DNA of 64,000 nt from Arthrobacter sp. OAP107 (GTDB lineage: Bacteria; Actinomycetota; Actinomycetes; Actinomycetales; Micrococcaceae). Made by a program: the position numbers and the translations under genes. Where the stretch lies: the NCBI RefSeq assembly GCF_040546765.1, contig NZ_JBEPOK010000001.1, positions 2,480,001 through 2,544,000 of the forward strand. The letters run 5' to 3'. Shown one piece after another: positions 1-8,040 of the stretch (the first letter of the stretch is position 1; each line of letters starts with the position of its first letter). The notes beneath the pieces were generated by a model that saw only the letters and a program-made list of their open reading frames with translations, did not search any database and was not told the DNA's origin.

Positions 1-370
1 GCACATCTCCAGTTTCCACGGCGTCTTTCGCGGCCGTAACGGCGCTGCAGTTGTCGTGTCCGAGGACAACGATCAGCGGCACATGGAGCACCGAGACGCC
101 GTATTCGAGCGAGCCGAGAACGGCGTCATCAATAACATGCCCGGCGGTACGCACGACGAAAACGTCACCAAGGCCGACGTCGAAAATGATCTCCGCCGCC
201 AGCCGGGAGTCCGCGCAGCCGAAGATGACTGCGAACGGATTTTGGGAGTGCACCAGTTCGCTGCGCCGGGAGGCGTTCTGGTTTGGGTGCTTCGAATCCC
301 CCGAGACGAAGCGCTCGTTCCCTTCAAGCAGACGTTGCCATGCGTCGTAGGGGCAGATTCTGTTGGTCAC
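1..370 (-). CDS. Beta-carbonic anhydrase, N-terminal part (gene runs off the window)
   Basis: Interconverts CO2 and bicarbonate in the cytoplasm. The minus-strand reading from GTG at 370 gives 123 residues with the beta-class zinc site: CADSR at residues 52-56 (Cys52 ligand, Asp54/Arg56 dyad) and GHDNC at 104-108 (His105 and Cys108 ligands). The N-terminal RLLEGNERF and HPNQNASRR stretches are typical of the family. The frame stays open upstream of 370, but residues there no longer resemble the family, so GTG-370 is the best start; the Shine-Dalgarno is weak (AGCAGG abuts it). The C-terminus lies outside the window. Confidence 0.86.
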   Translation of the reverse strand, partial: MTNRICPYDAWQRLLEGNERFVSGDSKHPNQNASRRSELVHSQNPFAVIFGCADSRLAAEIIFDVGLGDVFVVRTAGHVIDDAVLGSLEYGVSVLHVPLIVVLGHDNCSAVTAAKDAVETGDV

Positions 371-591
371 CCTGCTTACTTTACGGGCGGCACGGCTCGC
401 AAAGGGCGAGCCATTCAGGTGGCGGTACGTGCAGTCCGGCGACAGATGGGTTGTGCACACGCGCACACCCCATCTGGCTACCTTTGGTGTCCAGGTAGGT
501 CCGCAAAGGCAACTGCTCGCAAGCCGCGAGGAATTCCGGCAGCAACTCCGGGGCGTGCAGCTTCTCGCCGATGGCCAGCGCGCTGGCAAAA

Positions 592-739
592 GACCGCCGC
601 GGCGCTCTTCACCCACCGGCAAACCGTCATGTACCGCATCCGCAAAATAAGCGAATTGACGGGGCTGGACATGACAGAAACGTCCACGCCGGCCCAGCTC
701 TGGTTTGCATTGCAGATCCACGAGGCAATGCACAATTAG
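592..739 (+). pseudogene. Remnant of a PucR-family regulator (C-terminal helix-turn-helix only)
   Basis: The last ~48 codons before the stop at 737-739 read TAAALFTHRQTVMYRIRKIS and so on, then ELTGLDM. This matches the C-terminal PucR helix-turn-helix (compare the intact PucR gene at 20834, whose end reads LHKNTVYYRISKAARVTGLD). Upstream of about 592 the frame is open but no longer resembles a PucR protein, so the rest has been lost. On the opposite strand, about 478-588 encodes another protein-like piece (ALAIGEKLHAPELLPEFLAA) that I cannot assign; the two pieces abut head to head, which suggests rearrangement. Not expected to be functional. Confidence 0.5.
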
Positions 740-881
740 GCGGTCACGGCGCCAGGATCCATCCGGGCCGGTGCAGCGGCCGGATTTCCTTCTGCTGACG
801 GTAACTCCTGGCCAGGTCCCGGAAACCTAGTTATCGAGCGGGCAGTTCAGCCCGCCGTCACAGAAACCGGGGGTACAGAAA

Positions 882-1550
882 ATGAATGCACAGCGCAGCG
901 GCTTCTTTACGGCCGTCATCACGGCGGGTTTTGCCGCCAGCATGTTGCTTGGGGGATGGGGGTCACCGGCGCGAGGCAATGCTGCCGCGAATGAGGTGCC
1001 TGTGTCGGTGGTGGCTGCCTCTTCGAAGAAGCATGCAGATCCAGAACTGAAGACCTTCAAATTCCCCGACGGCCACATCTCCTTCGCCTACCCGGCGGCG
1101 TGGTCGGTGCGGACCGTGCTCCCCCCTGCCGGCGTTCCTGGAGTTGAAGCGATCGTCACTGATGATTCGGCCAACGATCTGCTCTCCCTTGGCAATGGCT
1201 TCACCGCTGGTTGTGCCGGCGGTCCCGTATCGCGTCGTGTTCTCGACCAGGCAGCGGTTCCGGGAATGATCGCACCGGACGGCACAGAGCCCGTTTTCGG
1301 GTTCGCCGAGGAAAGCTATGGAAACGGTGTTGGTATTGCCTACGTCATGGGACTGACCGGTCCCCGGTCATTGGAGGAAGGCGAGGACGTCGCATCGTGG
1401 TGCAATCTCGTGCCAACAGGTAACGGCGGCCTGAGCACCCGTGTTCTTTTCAATCACGGATTCCCGAACAGGGGCGCCGCCCGGGCGTGGATGGCAACAG
1501 ACCAATACGCCCAACTCAAGGCGCTGCTGGTGAGCCTGACCTACGTCTAA
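882..1550 (+). CDS. Secreted protein of unknown function
   Basis: 222 residues. It begins with a signal peptide: Arg5, a hydrophobic core about residues 8-26, then small residues (SPARGNAAA) suitable for signal peptidase I. The mature part carries FPDGHISFAYPAAWSV near residues 60-77, a pattern seen in secreted actinobacterial proteins that bind or sit at the wall. Two cysteines (in TAGC and SWC) could form a disulfide. A G-rich stretch (CCGGGGG) about 8-12 nt upstream of ATG-882 may serve as ribosome site. It stands alone between the PucR remnant and ndh. I do not recognise a named family. Confidence 0.72.
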   Translation: MNAQRSGFFTAVITAGFAASMLLGGWGSPARGNAAANEVPVSVVAASSKKHADPELKTFKFPDGHISFAYPAAWSVRTVLPPAGVPGVEAIVTDDSANDLLSLGNGFTAGCAGGPVSRRVLDQAAVPGMIAPDGTEPVFGFAEESYGNGVGIAYVMGLTGPRSLEEGEDVASWCNLVPTGNGGLSTRVLFNHGFPNRGAARAWMATDQYAQLKALLVSLTYV

Positions 1551-1591
1551 AGCGGTCGGACGGTACACATGGGCTTGTGGTGCTCGGAAAG

Positions 1592-1616
1592 GCCCCGGTC
1601 CCGTCGGGCCCGGGGC
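1592..1616. terminator. Possible terminator hairpin after the secreted-protein gene
   Basis: GCCCCGG (1592-1598) pairs with CCGGGGC (1610-1616), 40 bp after the stop at 1550 and before the ndh promoter. There is no U-tract, as usual in high-GC actinobacteria. Confidence 0.4.
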
Positions 1617-1664
1617 TGAGTGTGCGGTCTATTCCTTGCCCTGTTGCACGGTCGCCAGGCAAGG

Positions 1665-1670
1665 TATGTT
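1665..1670 (+). promoter_or_regulatory. -10 element, leaderless-type start of ndh
   Basis: TATGTT, exactly 6 nt before ATG-1677 and matching TANNNT. This spacing puts transcription initiation at or next to the start codon. A TTGCAC hexamer lies 15 nt upstream. Confidence 0.5.
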
Positions 1671-1676
1671 GCACGA

Positions 1677-2918
1677 ATGGACGATTCATATCAGGTGATC
1701 GTGGTCGGCGGCGGGTTCGCCGGCATGACAGCAGCCGAGCAGCTCGGGCGTAAAGGCATCCGGGTGCTCCTCATCGATGCCAACAACTACCACCAGTTCC
1801 AGCCCCTCCTCTACCAGGTTGCTGCTTCGCAGATCGGCGTGTCCGCCGTGGCCCGGCCGCTGCGGTCGGTGTTCCGCGGCACCAGAACTGTCCGGGTCCT
1901 CACCGCGGAGGTGACAGCGATCGATTCCTCCACCCGCACCGTCACCACCGTCGACGGCTCCCGTTACCAGGCGAAGATCCTGGTCATTGCGGCGGGAGCG
2001 GTCCCGAACTTCTTCAACACACCCGGAGCCGAGGAACATGCCTACCCGCTGTACTCAGTGGCCGACGCCACCCGCCTGAGCACCGCCCTGACTACAGCCC
2101 TGGACCACGCGGACCGTGCGAACTCCGGCCGCGCAGACGTGGTGGTGGTCGGCGGCGGCCCCACCGGAGTCGAGACCGCGGGAGCCCTCGCCGAGAACAT
2201 CAAGTACCTGGTTCCAAAATACTTTTCGCCCGCGCTGGCAGCGCGGTGCCGGGTCCATCTCGTGGACATGGTGCCGAACGTGCTCATGCCCTTCTCTGCC
2301 AAGTCGCAGGCGTACACCCGTGACCGGCTGACAAAACTCGGCGTTCAACTGCACATGGGCCAGGGGGTTACCGAAGTCCGCGCCGACGGCGTGTCCTTGG
2401 CGGACGGGACCACCATCCCCGCGCAGATCGTCGTCTGGGCCGGCGGGCTGAAGGCGGGAAAAGTCATTGCCGAGTCCGGCCTGCCGCAGGGGAAAGGCGG
2501 ACGGATCGACGTGGCGCCGGACCTGACCGCGCCCGGCGCCGAAGGTGTCTACGTCCTGGGCGACGCCGCCAACATCACAGATGCCACCGGCGCCAAACTG
2601 CCCCAACTCGGGTCCGTCGCCCAGCAGTCCGGGAAATGGGCAGCCCGTAACATCCAGGCAGACCTTACCGGCGGCACGCGGCAACCCTTCGCCTACTGGG
2701 ACAAGGGTTACATGGCCATGGTGGGCCGTGGCGCAGCCGTCGCCGAACTGGGCCGCAAACGCATCCAGCTGCAAGGACCACTGGCGTTCCTCTCCTGGCT
2801 CGGGGTTCACCTCGCACTGCTTCCCGGCACGCAACAGAAGATCCGTGCCCTCTCCTCCTGGCTCACTGGATACGTCACGCACAGCCCGTCAAGCGTCGTC
2901 GTCGGAAGGCCCGACTAG
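1677..2918 (+). CDS. ndh: Type II NADH dehydrogenase (NDH-2)
   Basis: 413-residue FAD flavoprotein that oxidises NADH and reduces quinone at the membrane face without pumping protons. The FAD-binding Rossmann motif GGGFAG is at residues 11-16, the central NADH-binding motif GGGPTGVETAG lies near residue 160, and YVLGDAAN is the second FAD contact. The NYHQFQPLLYQVA stretch is diagnostic of NDH-2. The C-terminal ~60 residues (LAFLSWLGVHLALLPG) form the amphipathic membrane anchor. ATG-1677 is chosen over an upstream in-frame ATG at 1620 because the family begins just before the Rossmann motif and a -10 box sits 6 nt upstream. Confidence 0.93.
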   Translation: MDDSYQVIVVGGGFAGMTAAEQLGRKGIRVLLIDANNYHQFQPLLYQVAASQIGVSAVARPLRSVFRGTRTVRVLTAEVTAIDSSTRTVTTVDGSRYQAKILVIAAGAVPNFFNTPGAEEHAYPLYSVADATRLSTALTTALDHADRANSGRADVVVVGGGPTGVETAGALAENIKYLVPKYFSPALAARCRVHLVDMVPNVLMPFSAKSQAYTRDRLTKLGVQLHMGQGVTEVRADGVSLADGTTIPAQIVVWAGGLKAGKVIAESGLPQGKGGRIDVAPDLTAPGAEGVYVLGDAANITDATGAKLPQLGSVAQQSGKWAARNIQADLTGGTRQPFAYWDKGYMAMVGRGAAVAELGRKRIQLQGPLAFLSWLGVHLALLPGTQQKIRALSSWLTGYVTHSPSSVVVGRPD

Positions 2919-2933
2919 GAGCCGACCGCCCGC

Positions 2934-2970
2934 CCGTCTGGTCGATGACAGGGCGTACGCCCTCAGACGG
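2934..2970. terminator. Bidirectional terminator hairpin between ndh and the NCS1 permease
   Basis: CCGTCTG (2934-2940) pairs with CAGACGG (2964-2970), enclosing a further palindrome AGGGCGTACGCCCT (2950-2963). It lies between two convergent genes ending at 2918 and 2975. Confidence 0.55.
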
Positions 2971-2974
2971 CGTC

Positions 2975-4450
2975 TCACCAAGTGTGCGCTGATGTCGGGT
3001 TAGGTTCGGCTTCTGCGGCTATCGCGGCTCTGACCGATTCAGCCAGAGTCGTGTCGTTGCGCGAGATGGCGTAGTGCATCGCGGCCGCAAGGATTGCCCC
3101 GATAAACCATGAGAAGGCTGAGAGGGCTCCAAAGAGCGGGACGAGCGCCAGGATAACTGCAGGGACAGCAGAGAGAACGAAGGAGGCCACGGCCTTGGGG
3201 TTCCAGCCGCGCGAGTACGTGTAGTAGCCCGATTCGCTGAAGAGGTCCTGCACGATCACGTGCTGCCCGCGGAGCACGTAGTAGTCAACCATGATGATTC
3301 CGAACAGCGGCCCGAGCAGCGCACCCAGCCCGCCGAGGAACAGGTTGATCACGACCGGACTGTTAAACAGGTTCCAGGGTGTGATGACGAGTGCGATCAT
3401 CGCTGCGATCAGGCCACCGCGCCTGAAATCGATCTTTGACGGCCACGCATTCGCCAGGTCATAAGCCGGAGAAACGAAGTTCGCGACCACGTTGATACCC
3501 AGGGTTGCGATAGCGAAAGTGACAGCCCCGAGCAGAAGCGCCCAGATGCTGTCGATCCGCCCGACGATCTCAACCGGATCGTAAATGTGTTCCCCGTACA
3601 CCTTGAAGGTTCCCGCAGTAACGACGACCGAGACCACGGAGAACGCAATGAAGTTCACCGGCAGCCCCCACAGGTTCGCCGTTCGAACCGCCCGCCGGGA
3701 GGGGGCGAAGCGCGAAAAGTCACAGAAGTTGAGCATCAGCGTGGAAAAGTACGTGACGGTCAGCGCTATGGCGGCAAAGAAGGCATGCAAGGCACCCCAC
3801 TGGGAAATTCCTCCCGGCAGGTCAAGGGAAACGTTCCAGCCCGCGTTGATCAGGATGTAGATCACCAGCAGGCCCATGACCGCCCAGACAGCAGGGCCGG
3901 CCCAGTCCTGGAATCTCCGGATAGTCTCCATGCCGTTGCGTAGCAGCAGAAGCTGCAGCGCCCACATCAGCAGGAAGGCCAGCCAGCCGAGAGTGGATTC
4001 ACCCAGGAAGTTGTTCGCCGCCAGCCCGTTCAGTTCGGGCCAGAGCTTCAGAGCGATGACGATGACGGCGCGGGAGGCGAGCCAGGTCTGGATGCCGTAC
4101 CAGGCGATGGCCACCAGCGCGCGAATCAGGGCAGGCAGGTTGGCACCGAATGTCCCGAACGAAATCCGCGCCAGCACCGGGTAGGGAACGCCGGTCTTCT
4201 GGCCGGCGTAGCCGGAGAAGTTCATCAGGACAAAGACGAGGATGATTCCGATCACCAGGGCAAGAAAAACCTGCCAGGCACCCAGGCCCAAGGCGAAAAG
4301 ACCCGCGGCGAAGGTGTAACCGCCGAGCGAGTGAATATCCGACATCCACATCGCAAACAGTGAATAGAAACCCCACGTGCGATGTTTGGCCGGTGCCAAA
4401 TCCTCGTTGTACAGACGGGCACTGGCGCCCGGCGGGATTGGGTGAGACAT
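2975..4450 (-). CDS. NCS1-family nucleobase/hydantoin/allantoin:cation symporter
   Basis: 491-residue inner-membrane permease with about 12 hydrophobic segments. The N-terminal YNEDLAPAKHRTWGFYSLFA and the following MSDIHSLGGYTFAAGLFALG are the NCS1 hallmark, closest in style to Mhp1/PucI-type transporters of hydantoins, allantoin, uracil or purines. ATG-4450 has a GAGG ribosome site 7 nt upstream, which decides it over an in-frame ATG at 4477. It diverges from the MazG-like gene. No purine or hydantoin catabolic genes adjoin it, so the exact substrate is open. Confidence 0.88.
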   Translation of the reverse strand: MSHPIPPGASARLYNEDLAPAKHRTWGFYSLFAMWMSDIHSLGGYTFAAGLFALGLGAWQVFLALVIGIILVFVLMNFSGYAGQKTGVPYPVLARISFGTFGANLPALIRALVAIAWYGIQTWLASRAVIVIALKLWPELNGLAANNFLGESTLGWLAFLLMWALQLLLLRNGMETIRRFQDWAGPAVWAVMGLLVIYILINAGWNVSLDLPGGISQWGALHAFFAAIALTVTYFSTLMLNFCDFSRFAPSRRAVRTANLWGLPVNFIAFSVVSVVVTAGTFKVYGEHIYDPVEIVGRIDSIWALLLGAVTFAIATLGINVVANFVSPAYDLANAWPSKIDFRRGGLIAAMIALVITPWNLFNSPVVINLFLGGLGALLGPLFGIIMVDYYVLRGQHVIVQDLFSESGYYTYSRGWNPKAVASFVLSAVPAVILALVPLFGALSAFSWFIGAILAAAMHYAISRNDTTLAESVRAAIAAEAEPNPTSAHTW

Positions 4451-4626
4451 CGGATCCTCACTTCCGAACTTCAGCATTCGAGAGGGAGTATGTTCAGCCC
4501 ATCAGCGGGAATGCGTCCATCAATGCCAATATACTCCGCGCGGCAACGCCGGTGAACGCGACGCCGGCGTGCCCTCGGAGCCAACGAAGGCAGCCCCGGC
4601 GCTGCATCCGGCCGAAGAGGTTCGCC

Positions 4627-4632
4627 TAGGCT
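4627..4632 (+). promoter_or_regulatory. -10 element, leaderless-type start of the MazG-like gene
   Basis: TAGGCT, 6 nt before ATG-4639 and matching TANNNT. No Shine-Dalgarno precedes the start codon. Confidence 0.5.
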
Positions 4633-4638
4633 GGCTCC

Positions 4639-5013
4639 ATGAGTATCGAGTCTTTGACGGCCCAGTTGCGCGACTTCGCCCAGGACCGCGAGTGGGAGCA
4701 GTTCCACACGCCCAGGAACCTGGCCATGGCCCTGAGCGGCGAGGCCGGCGAGCTGCTGTCGCTTTTTCAGTGGCTCCGGGACGGGCAGGTCAGTGGATGG
4801 CTCGATGACCCGTCCAACAGGACTGCCGTGGAACACGAGATGGCTGACGTTTTCGGGTACCTGCTGCGGCTCGCCGACGTGCTGGACGTCGACCTTGAAA
4901 TGGCGCTCCGGGCCAAAATCGACGTCAACGCGCAGAAATACCCCGTCGAACTCGCTCGGGGCAATGCCCTGAAGTACACCGCCCTGGCCTCGCGGCGTCC
5001 TGCGGACAGCTAG
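4639..5013 (+). CDS. MazG-like (dCTPase/RS21-C6-type) nucleotide pyrophosphohydrolase
   Basis: 124 residues, the size of single-domain all-alpha NTP pyrophosphatases, which hydrolyse (often non-canonical or deoxycytidine) nucleoside triphosphates to monophosphates. The metal-binding helices are visible: GEAGELLSLFQWL (residues 35-47) and EHEMADVFGYLLRLAD (about 65-80), giving the ExxE ... ExxD ligands of the family. The C-terminal NAQKYPVELARGNALKYT is also typical. It is monocistronic, reads from a leaderless-type promoter and converges with the hipA remnant. A house-cleaning role is inferred. Confidence 0.87.
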   Translation: MSIESLTAQLRDFAQDREWEQFHTPRNLAMALSGEAGELLSLFQWLRDGQVSGWLDDPSNRTAVEHEMADVFGYLLRLADVLDVDLEMALRAKIDVNAQKYPVELARGNALKYTALASRRPADS

Positions 5014-5937
5014 GCACGTGCGAGCTCCGCGCGGCGAAACCGTAGCTCGCGCAGGGCACCTTTAAGCGGTGACCCGGTGAACGGCAGGGTCTCCAGGTCA
5101 ATGGCGGTTGGTTTCTCACGGCCACGGCCTCGCTTTGCAGAGCCCTGCCAGTGCGAGTACGGCCTCCTCGGAGCTAACGGCGTACTTGGAGGCTGGCGGC
5201 AGATCCAGGACCTGCGCGGCGTCCTCCAGAGGCAGCCGCAGCGGCCCGTCGCCGTTCTTGACCCGGTCGAAGCGTTCGACGAGCAGCCCGGGCAGCCCGT
5301 TCCGGTCGGCGACAACGCGGTGGGTCGCCACCGGGATCTTCAACTCCCTCGCCCCGGCCAGATGCGCGGCCTCGTTGACCACCAGATGCCGGTGGGCCGG
5401 CGGATCCAGCTTGAGCAGGTAACGCCGGCTGGCCAGAGCCAGCGGCGTGGTCAGCATTGAGGCGCTGGCCTTGTTCTGAACACCCGGCAGACCGTGCAGG
5501 TCCACGGCCTCGGCAAGGGCGGCGAAGTCCAGATCTTCGGGCCGTGTGGCGTCGGCCAGGGGCTGCGGTTCCACGGGGAGCTTCCCCTTGGGGACAACCT
5601 GGACATCGCCGGGGACATCGGCCCCGATGGCCAAAAGCAGGGTCAGCTCATCCGCCAGGCTGGTCTTGACGGCATCCTTAAGCACGGTGAGACGGTGACC
5701 TTCGGGGAGAAGGCCAGCGAAGAAGGCGGGCAGCGCCCCGCTTGGAGCCTCCACGGAGTGCGTCGTAACGGGCAGCGAGCTGGCCACCGGGCCGCCGCCG
5801 GATCCGGCGTAGTCGGGCGCGTACGCAAAGAGCACACTGCCGTGCCCAGTCCGCTCCAGGTGACCAGCCAACACCCCTGCTTTGTACACGTCAGCGTTGC
5901 GGACGAATTTCAGGCGCTCCAGCTCCTCAGTCATCAC
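5010..5937 (-). pseudogene. hipA: hipA-like toxin kinase, internally deleted and frameshifted
   Basis: HipA proteins are Ser/Thr kinases of about 410-440 residues that act as toxins. Here the frame from 5937 (GTG; ATG at 5934 has TGAGGG 6 nt upstream) gives the HipA N-terminal subdomain and the start of the kinase (LPEGHRL, GVQNKASASML, YLLKLDPP, NEAAHLAGA, LLVERFDR), then stops at 5116. A different frame (about 5010-5110) supplies a stretch like the extreme HipA C-terminus (LPFTGSPLKGALRELRFRRA). The segment that should lie between, with the catalytic and metal-binding Asp residues (HAKN...YD region), is missing. So an internal deletion of roughly 100 codons plus frame change has killed the kinase. 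Confidence 0.75.
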
Positions 5938-6130
5938 TTGCCCTCAGGCGCAGGCCCACCGCGTTGGCGGCGGCAGCGACCGTGAGCAGCGACGGGTTGC
6001 CCGTCCCTGTCTCAATCGCATGGATCGTCCGCACTGAGGTGCCGACCAGGTCGGCGAGGATGTCCTGCGTTATGCCTGCGGCTTTCCGCGCTCGCCTGAT
6101 GTTCGCCCCAATGCTTTTGACGTCGTCCAA
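5927..6130 (-). CDS. hipB: HipB-like XRE antitoxin/repressor, 5' end disturbed by an IS
   Basis: 67-residue helix-turn-helix protein: GANIRRARKAAGITQDILAD then SVRTIHAIETGTGNPS is a clear XRE domain. It overlaps the hipA start by 11 nt, the usual hipBA arrangement, where HipB represses the operon and neutralises HipA. The first available codon here is TTG-6130 with no good ribosome site. The frame is open through the left end of the IS target; joining the two IS flanks after removing one CCTAGG copy gives a frame running back to an ATG at 7274-7276. The IS may therefore have cut off about 22 N-terminal codons as well as the promoter. Expression is doubtful. Confidence 0.68.
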   Translation of the reverse strand: MDDVKSIGANIRRARKAAGITQDILADLVGTSVRTIHAIETGTGNPSLLTVAAAANAVGLRLRASDD

Positions 6131-6170
6131 GACCCGACCCGATTCTGAAATATGTTGCTGATCTAGCTGC

Positions 6171-6176
6171 CCTAGG
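6171..6176. repeat. Target-site duplication of the IS, left copy
   Basis: CCTAGG, repeated at 7254-7259. It fits the NCTAGN target known for IS481. Confidence 0.85.
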
Positions 6177-7253
6177 TGTAATTCCCAGGGACGTTGTGAA
6201 CAGCGTGGCGTGATGTAAAGGGCGAGGGCCTCCGGTATCGATTTGGGTTACCACACTCATCTCGACGCCAGGAGGCCCTCGTGTCCTACGTTACCCATGC
6301 CAATGCCGACCTGACACCTAAGGCCAGGGGGAAACTCGCTTGTTTGGTCATCGAGCAGGGCTGGACGCTGCGCCGGGCCGCGGAGCGGTTCCAGTGCTCG
6401 CCGGCAACGGCCAAGAAATGGGTGGACCGCTACCGGGCCTTGGGTGAGGATGGCATGGCTGATGCGTCGTCCCGGCCTCGACGGAGCCCGAACCGCACGC
6501 CCGCGCGCACTGAGCGACGGATTGTGGCGCTGCGTTTCACACGCCGCTGGGGACCGCACCGGATCGCTGCCCACCTTCACCTGGCCCGCTCGACCGTGGG
6601 CAAGGTTCTGGCCAGGTACCGGATGCCGAGGCTGGCCTGCCTGGACCAGGGCACCGGACTGCCCGTCCGAAAGCCGGCGCCGCAACGCTATGAACACGAG
6701 AACGCCGGGGATCTGGTCCACGTGGACATCAAGAAGCTCGGACGAATCCCCGATGGCGGCGGACACCGCGCCTTGGGACGTGCCAGGGGTCGGCGGAACC
6801 GCCGTGCCGGGACCGGGTACGCGTATCTGCACCACGCCGTCGATGACCATTCGCGTCTGGCGTACTCAGAAATCCTCGGCGATGAGAAAAAGGAAACCGC
6901 TGCCGCTTTCTGGATCCGGGCCGTCGCGTTCTTCGCCGCGCACGGAATCACCGTCAAGGCCGTGCTCACCGATAACGGATCCTGCTACCGCTCCCGGGCC
7001 TTCGCAGCTGCCCTGGGCCCGCACGTCAAGCACCGGCGGACCCGCCCCTACCGGCCGCAGACTAACGGCAAGGTCGAACGCTTCAACCGGACCCTCGCCA
7101 GTGAATGGGCCTACGCCAGGCCCTACACCTCAGAAACCGAGCGCGCCGCCACCTACGAGGCCTGGCTCCACCACTACAATCACCACAGAACCCATACCGG
7201 CATCGGCGGCAAGACCCCCATCAGCCGCGTTCACAACCTCAGTGGGAATTACA
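6177..7253 (+). mobile_element. Complete IS481-family insertion sequence, 1,077 bp
   Basis: The ends are imperfect inverted repeats of about 25 bp. Left 6177-6201 begins TGTAATTCCCA and continues to GTTGTGAAC; right 7229-7253 reads the same on the other strand with three mismatches. It is flanked by a 6-bp CCTAGG duplication and carries one intact transposase gene. Perfect target duplication and an intact gene suggest a recent insertion. It sits between hipB and its original upstream sequence. Confidence 0.9.
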
Positions 7254-7258
7254 CCTAG
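6281..7258 (+). CDS. IS481-family DDE transposase
   Basis: 325 residues. An N-terminal helix-turn-helix (about 15-55: WTLRRAAERFQCSPATAKKW) is followed by an Arg-rich linker and an RNase H-fold catalytic domain. The acidic triad is visible as Asp149 (LVHVDIKKLG), Asp231 (LTDNGSCY) and Glu266 (KVERFNRTL). The start is GTG-6281 with AGGAGG 6 nt before it. The last sense codon uses the final base of the element plus two bases of the target duplication, and the TAG stop (7256-7258) lies entirely in the duplication. Intact, so likely active. Confidence 0.93.
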   Translation: MSYVTHANADLTPKARGKLACLVIEQGWTLRRAAERFQCSPATAKKWVDRYRALGEDGMADASSRPRRSPNRTPARTERRIVALRFTRRWGPHRIAAHLHLARSTVGKVLARYRMPRLACLDQGTGLPVRKPAPQRYEHENAGDLVHVDIKKLGRIPDGGGHRALGRARGRRNRRAGTGYAYLHHAVDDHSRLAYSEILGDEKKETAAAFWIRAVAFFAAHGITVKAVLTDNGSCYRSRAFAAALGPHVKHRRTRPYRPQTNGKVERFNRTLASEWAYARPYTSETERAATYEAWLHHYNHHRTHTGIGGKTPISRVHNLSGNYT

Positions 7259-7259
7259 G
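7254..7259. repeat. Target-site duplication of the IS, right copy
   Basis: CCTAGG, identical to 6171-6176. It supplies the transposase stop codon. Confidence 0.85.
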
Positions 7260-7345
7260 ATCCCACTCTGCCGCATTCTGCATGAACCTGCAATATTCTT
7301 CCGGTTCTGTGAGCCAGTAGCTTCGGGGCATGGCCCACGCGCTCA

Positions 7346-7365
7346 GTCGGAAAGATATTTCCGAC
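7346..7365. promoter_or_regulatory. Palindrome upstream of the CBS-domain gene
   Basis: Perfect inverted repeat: GTCGGAAA (7346-7353), spacer GATA, TTTCCGAC (7358-7365). It lies in the 276-bp gap between the IS and the CBS gene, about 170 bp before its start. It could be an operator or a hairpin; the regulator is unknown. Confidence 0.35.
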
Positions 7366-7535
7366 GGATGGGCATGCGCCGTGTTGGTGAAGCACAACGA
7401 TGCTGGCCGATGCGCCCCTCCCCGAAGGTTCGCAATCGCCGTCGACATCGGCGCAAGACCCGGCGTAGGCTGGCAACATCGGCGCATCTGCCCGGTGACT
7501 CTTGCGTCGATACCCCAATCGATGGAGGAGGACCA

Positions 7536-7976
7536 ATGAGTGCTGTACGTGAATTCATGACTACGGATGCACAGTGCATCAAGGAGAACCAGTCCCTCGC
7601 AGATGCAGCAAGGATGATGCTGGATCTGGACTGCGGCTCGTTGCCTATCTGTGGCGACGACGGCAAGTTGCGGGGCATGATCACCGACCGGGACATCGTG
7701 CTCAAGTGCGTGGCCGTGGGCCACGATCCACGCGAGATGATGGCCCGCGACCTCGCCACGGGCAGGCCCTACTGGATCGACGCCGACGCGAACGTCGACG
7801 CGGCCATCGAAATGATGGAAAGGTACCAGGTCCGGCGGCTCCCAGTCATCGCTGACCACAAGCTGGTTGGCATCATCAGCCAGGGTGACATCGCACGTAA
7901 CTACTCGGAAGACCGTGTGGGCGAACTGGTGGAGCACATTTCGGAACGCAAACGAATGCAGCCGAGCGGCTCATAA
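7536..7976 (+). CDS. Two-CBS-domain protein (Hrp1-like)
   Basis: 146 residues made of two CBS motifs (about 8-60 and 70-125), the pair that folds into one adenosyl-nucleotide-binding Bateman module. Recognisable parts are SLPICGDDGKLRGMITDRDI and VRRLPVIADHKLVGIISQGD. Stand-alone proteins of this type, such as mycobacterial Hrp1, are stress- or hypoxia-associated, but the ligand and partner are unknown. ATG-7536 follows a strong GGAGGAGG site. Monocistronic, ending at a perfect hairpin. Confidence 0.88.
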   Translation: MSAVREFMTTDAQCIKENQSLADAARMMLDLDCGSLPICGDDGKLRGMITDRDIVLKCVAVGHDPREMMARDLATGRPYWIDADANVDAAIEMMERYQVRRLPVIADHKLVGIISQGDIARNYSEDRVGELVEHISERKRMQPSGS

Positions 7977-8001
7977 GGGCCGAGCCATTCAAGGCAACCA
8001 G

Positions 8002-8027
8002 GCGCCACGGAATACCCTCCGTGGCGC
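8002..8027 (+). terminator. Terminator hairpin after the CBS gene
   Basis: GCGCCACGGA (8002-8011) pairs perfectly with TCCGTGGCGC (8018-8027) around a 6-nt loop, 25 bp after the stop codon, followed by GCTTTG. Confidence 0.7.
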
Positions 8028-8040
8028 TGCTTTGTGACCC

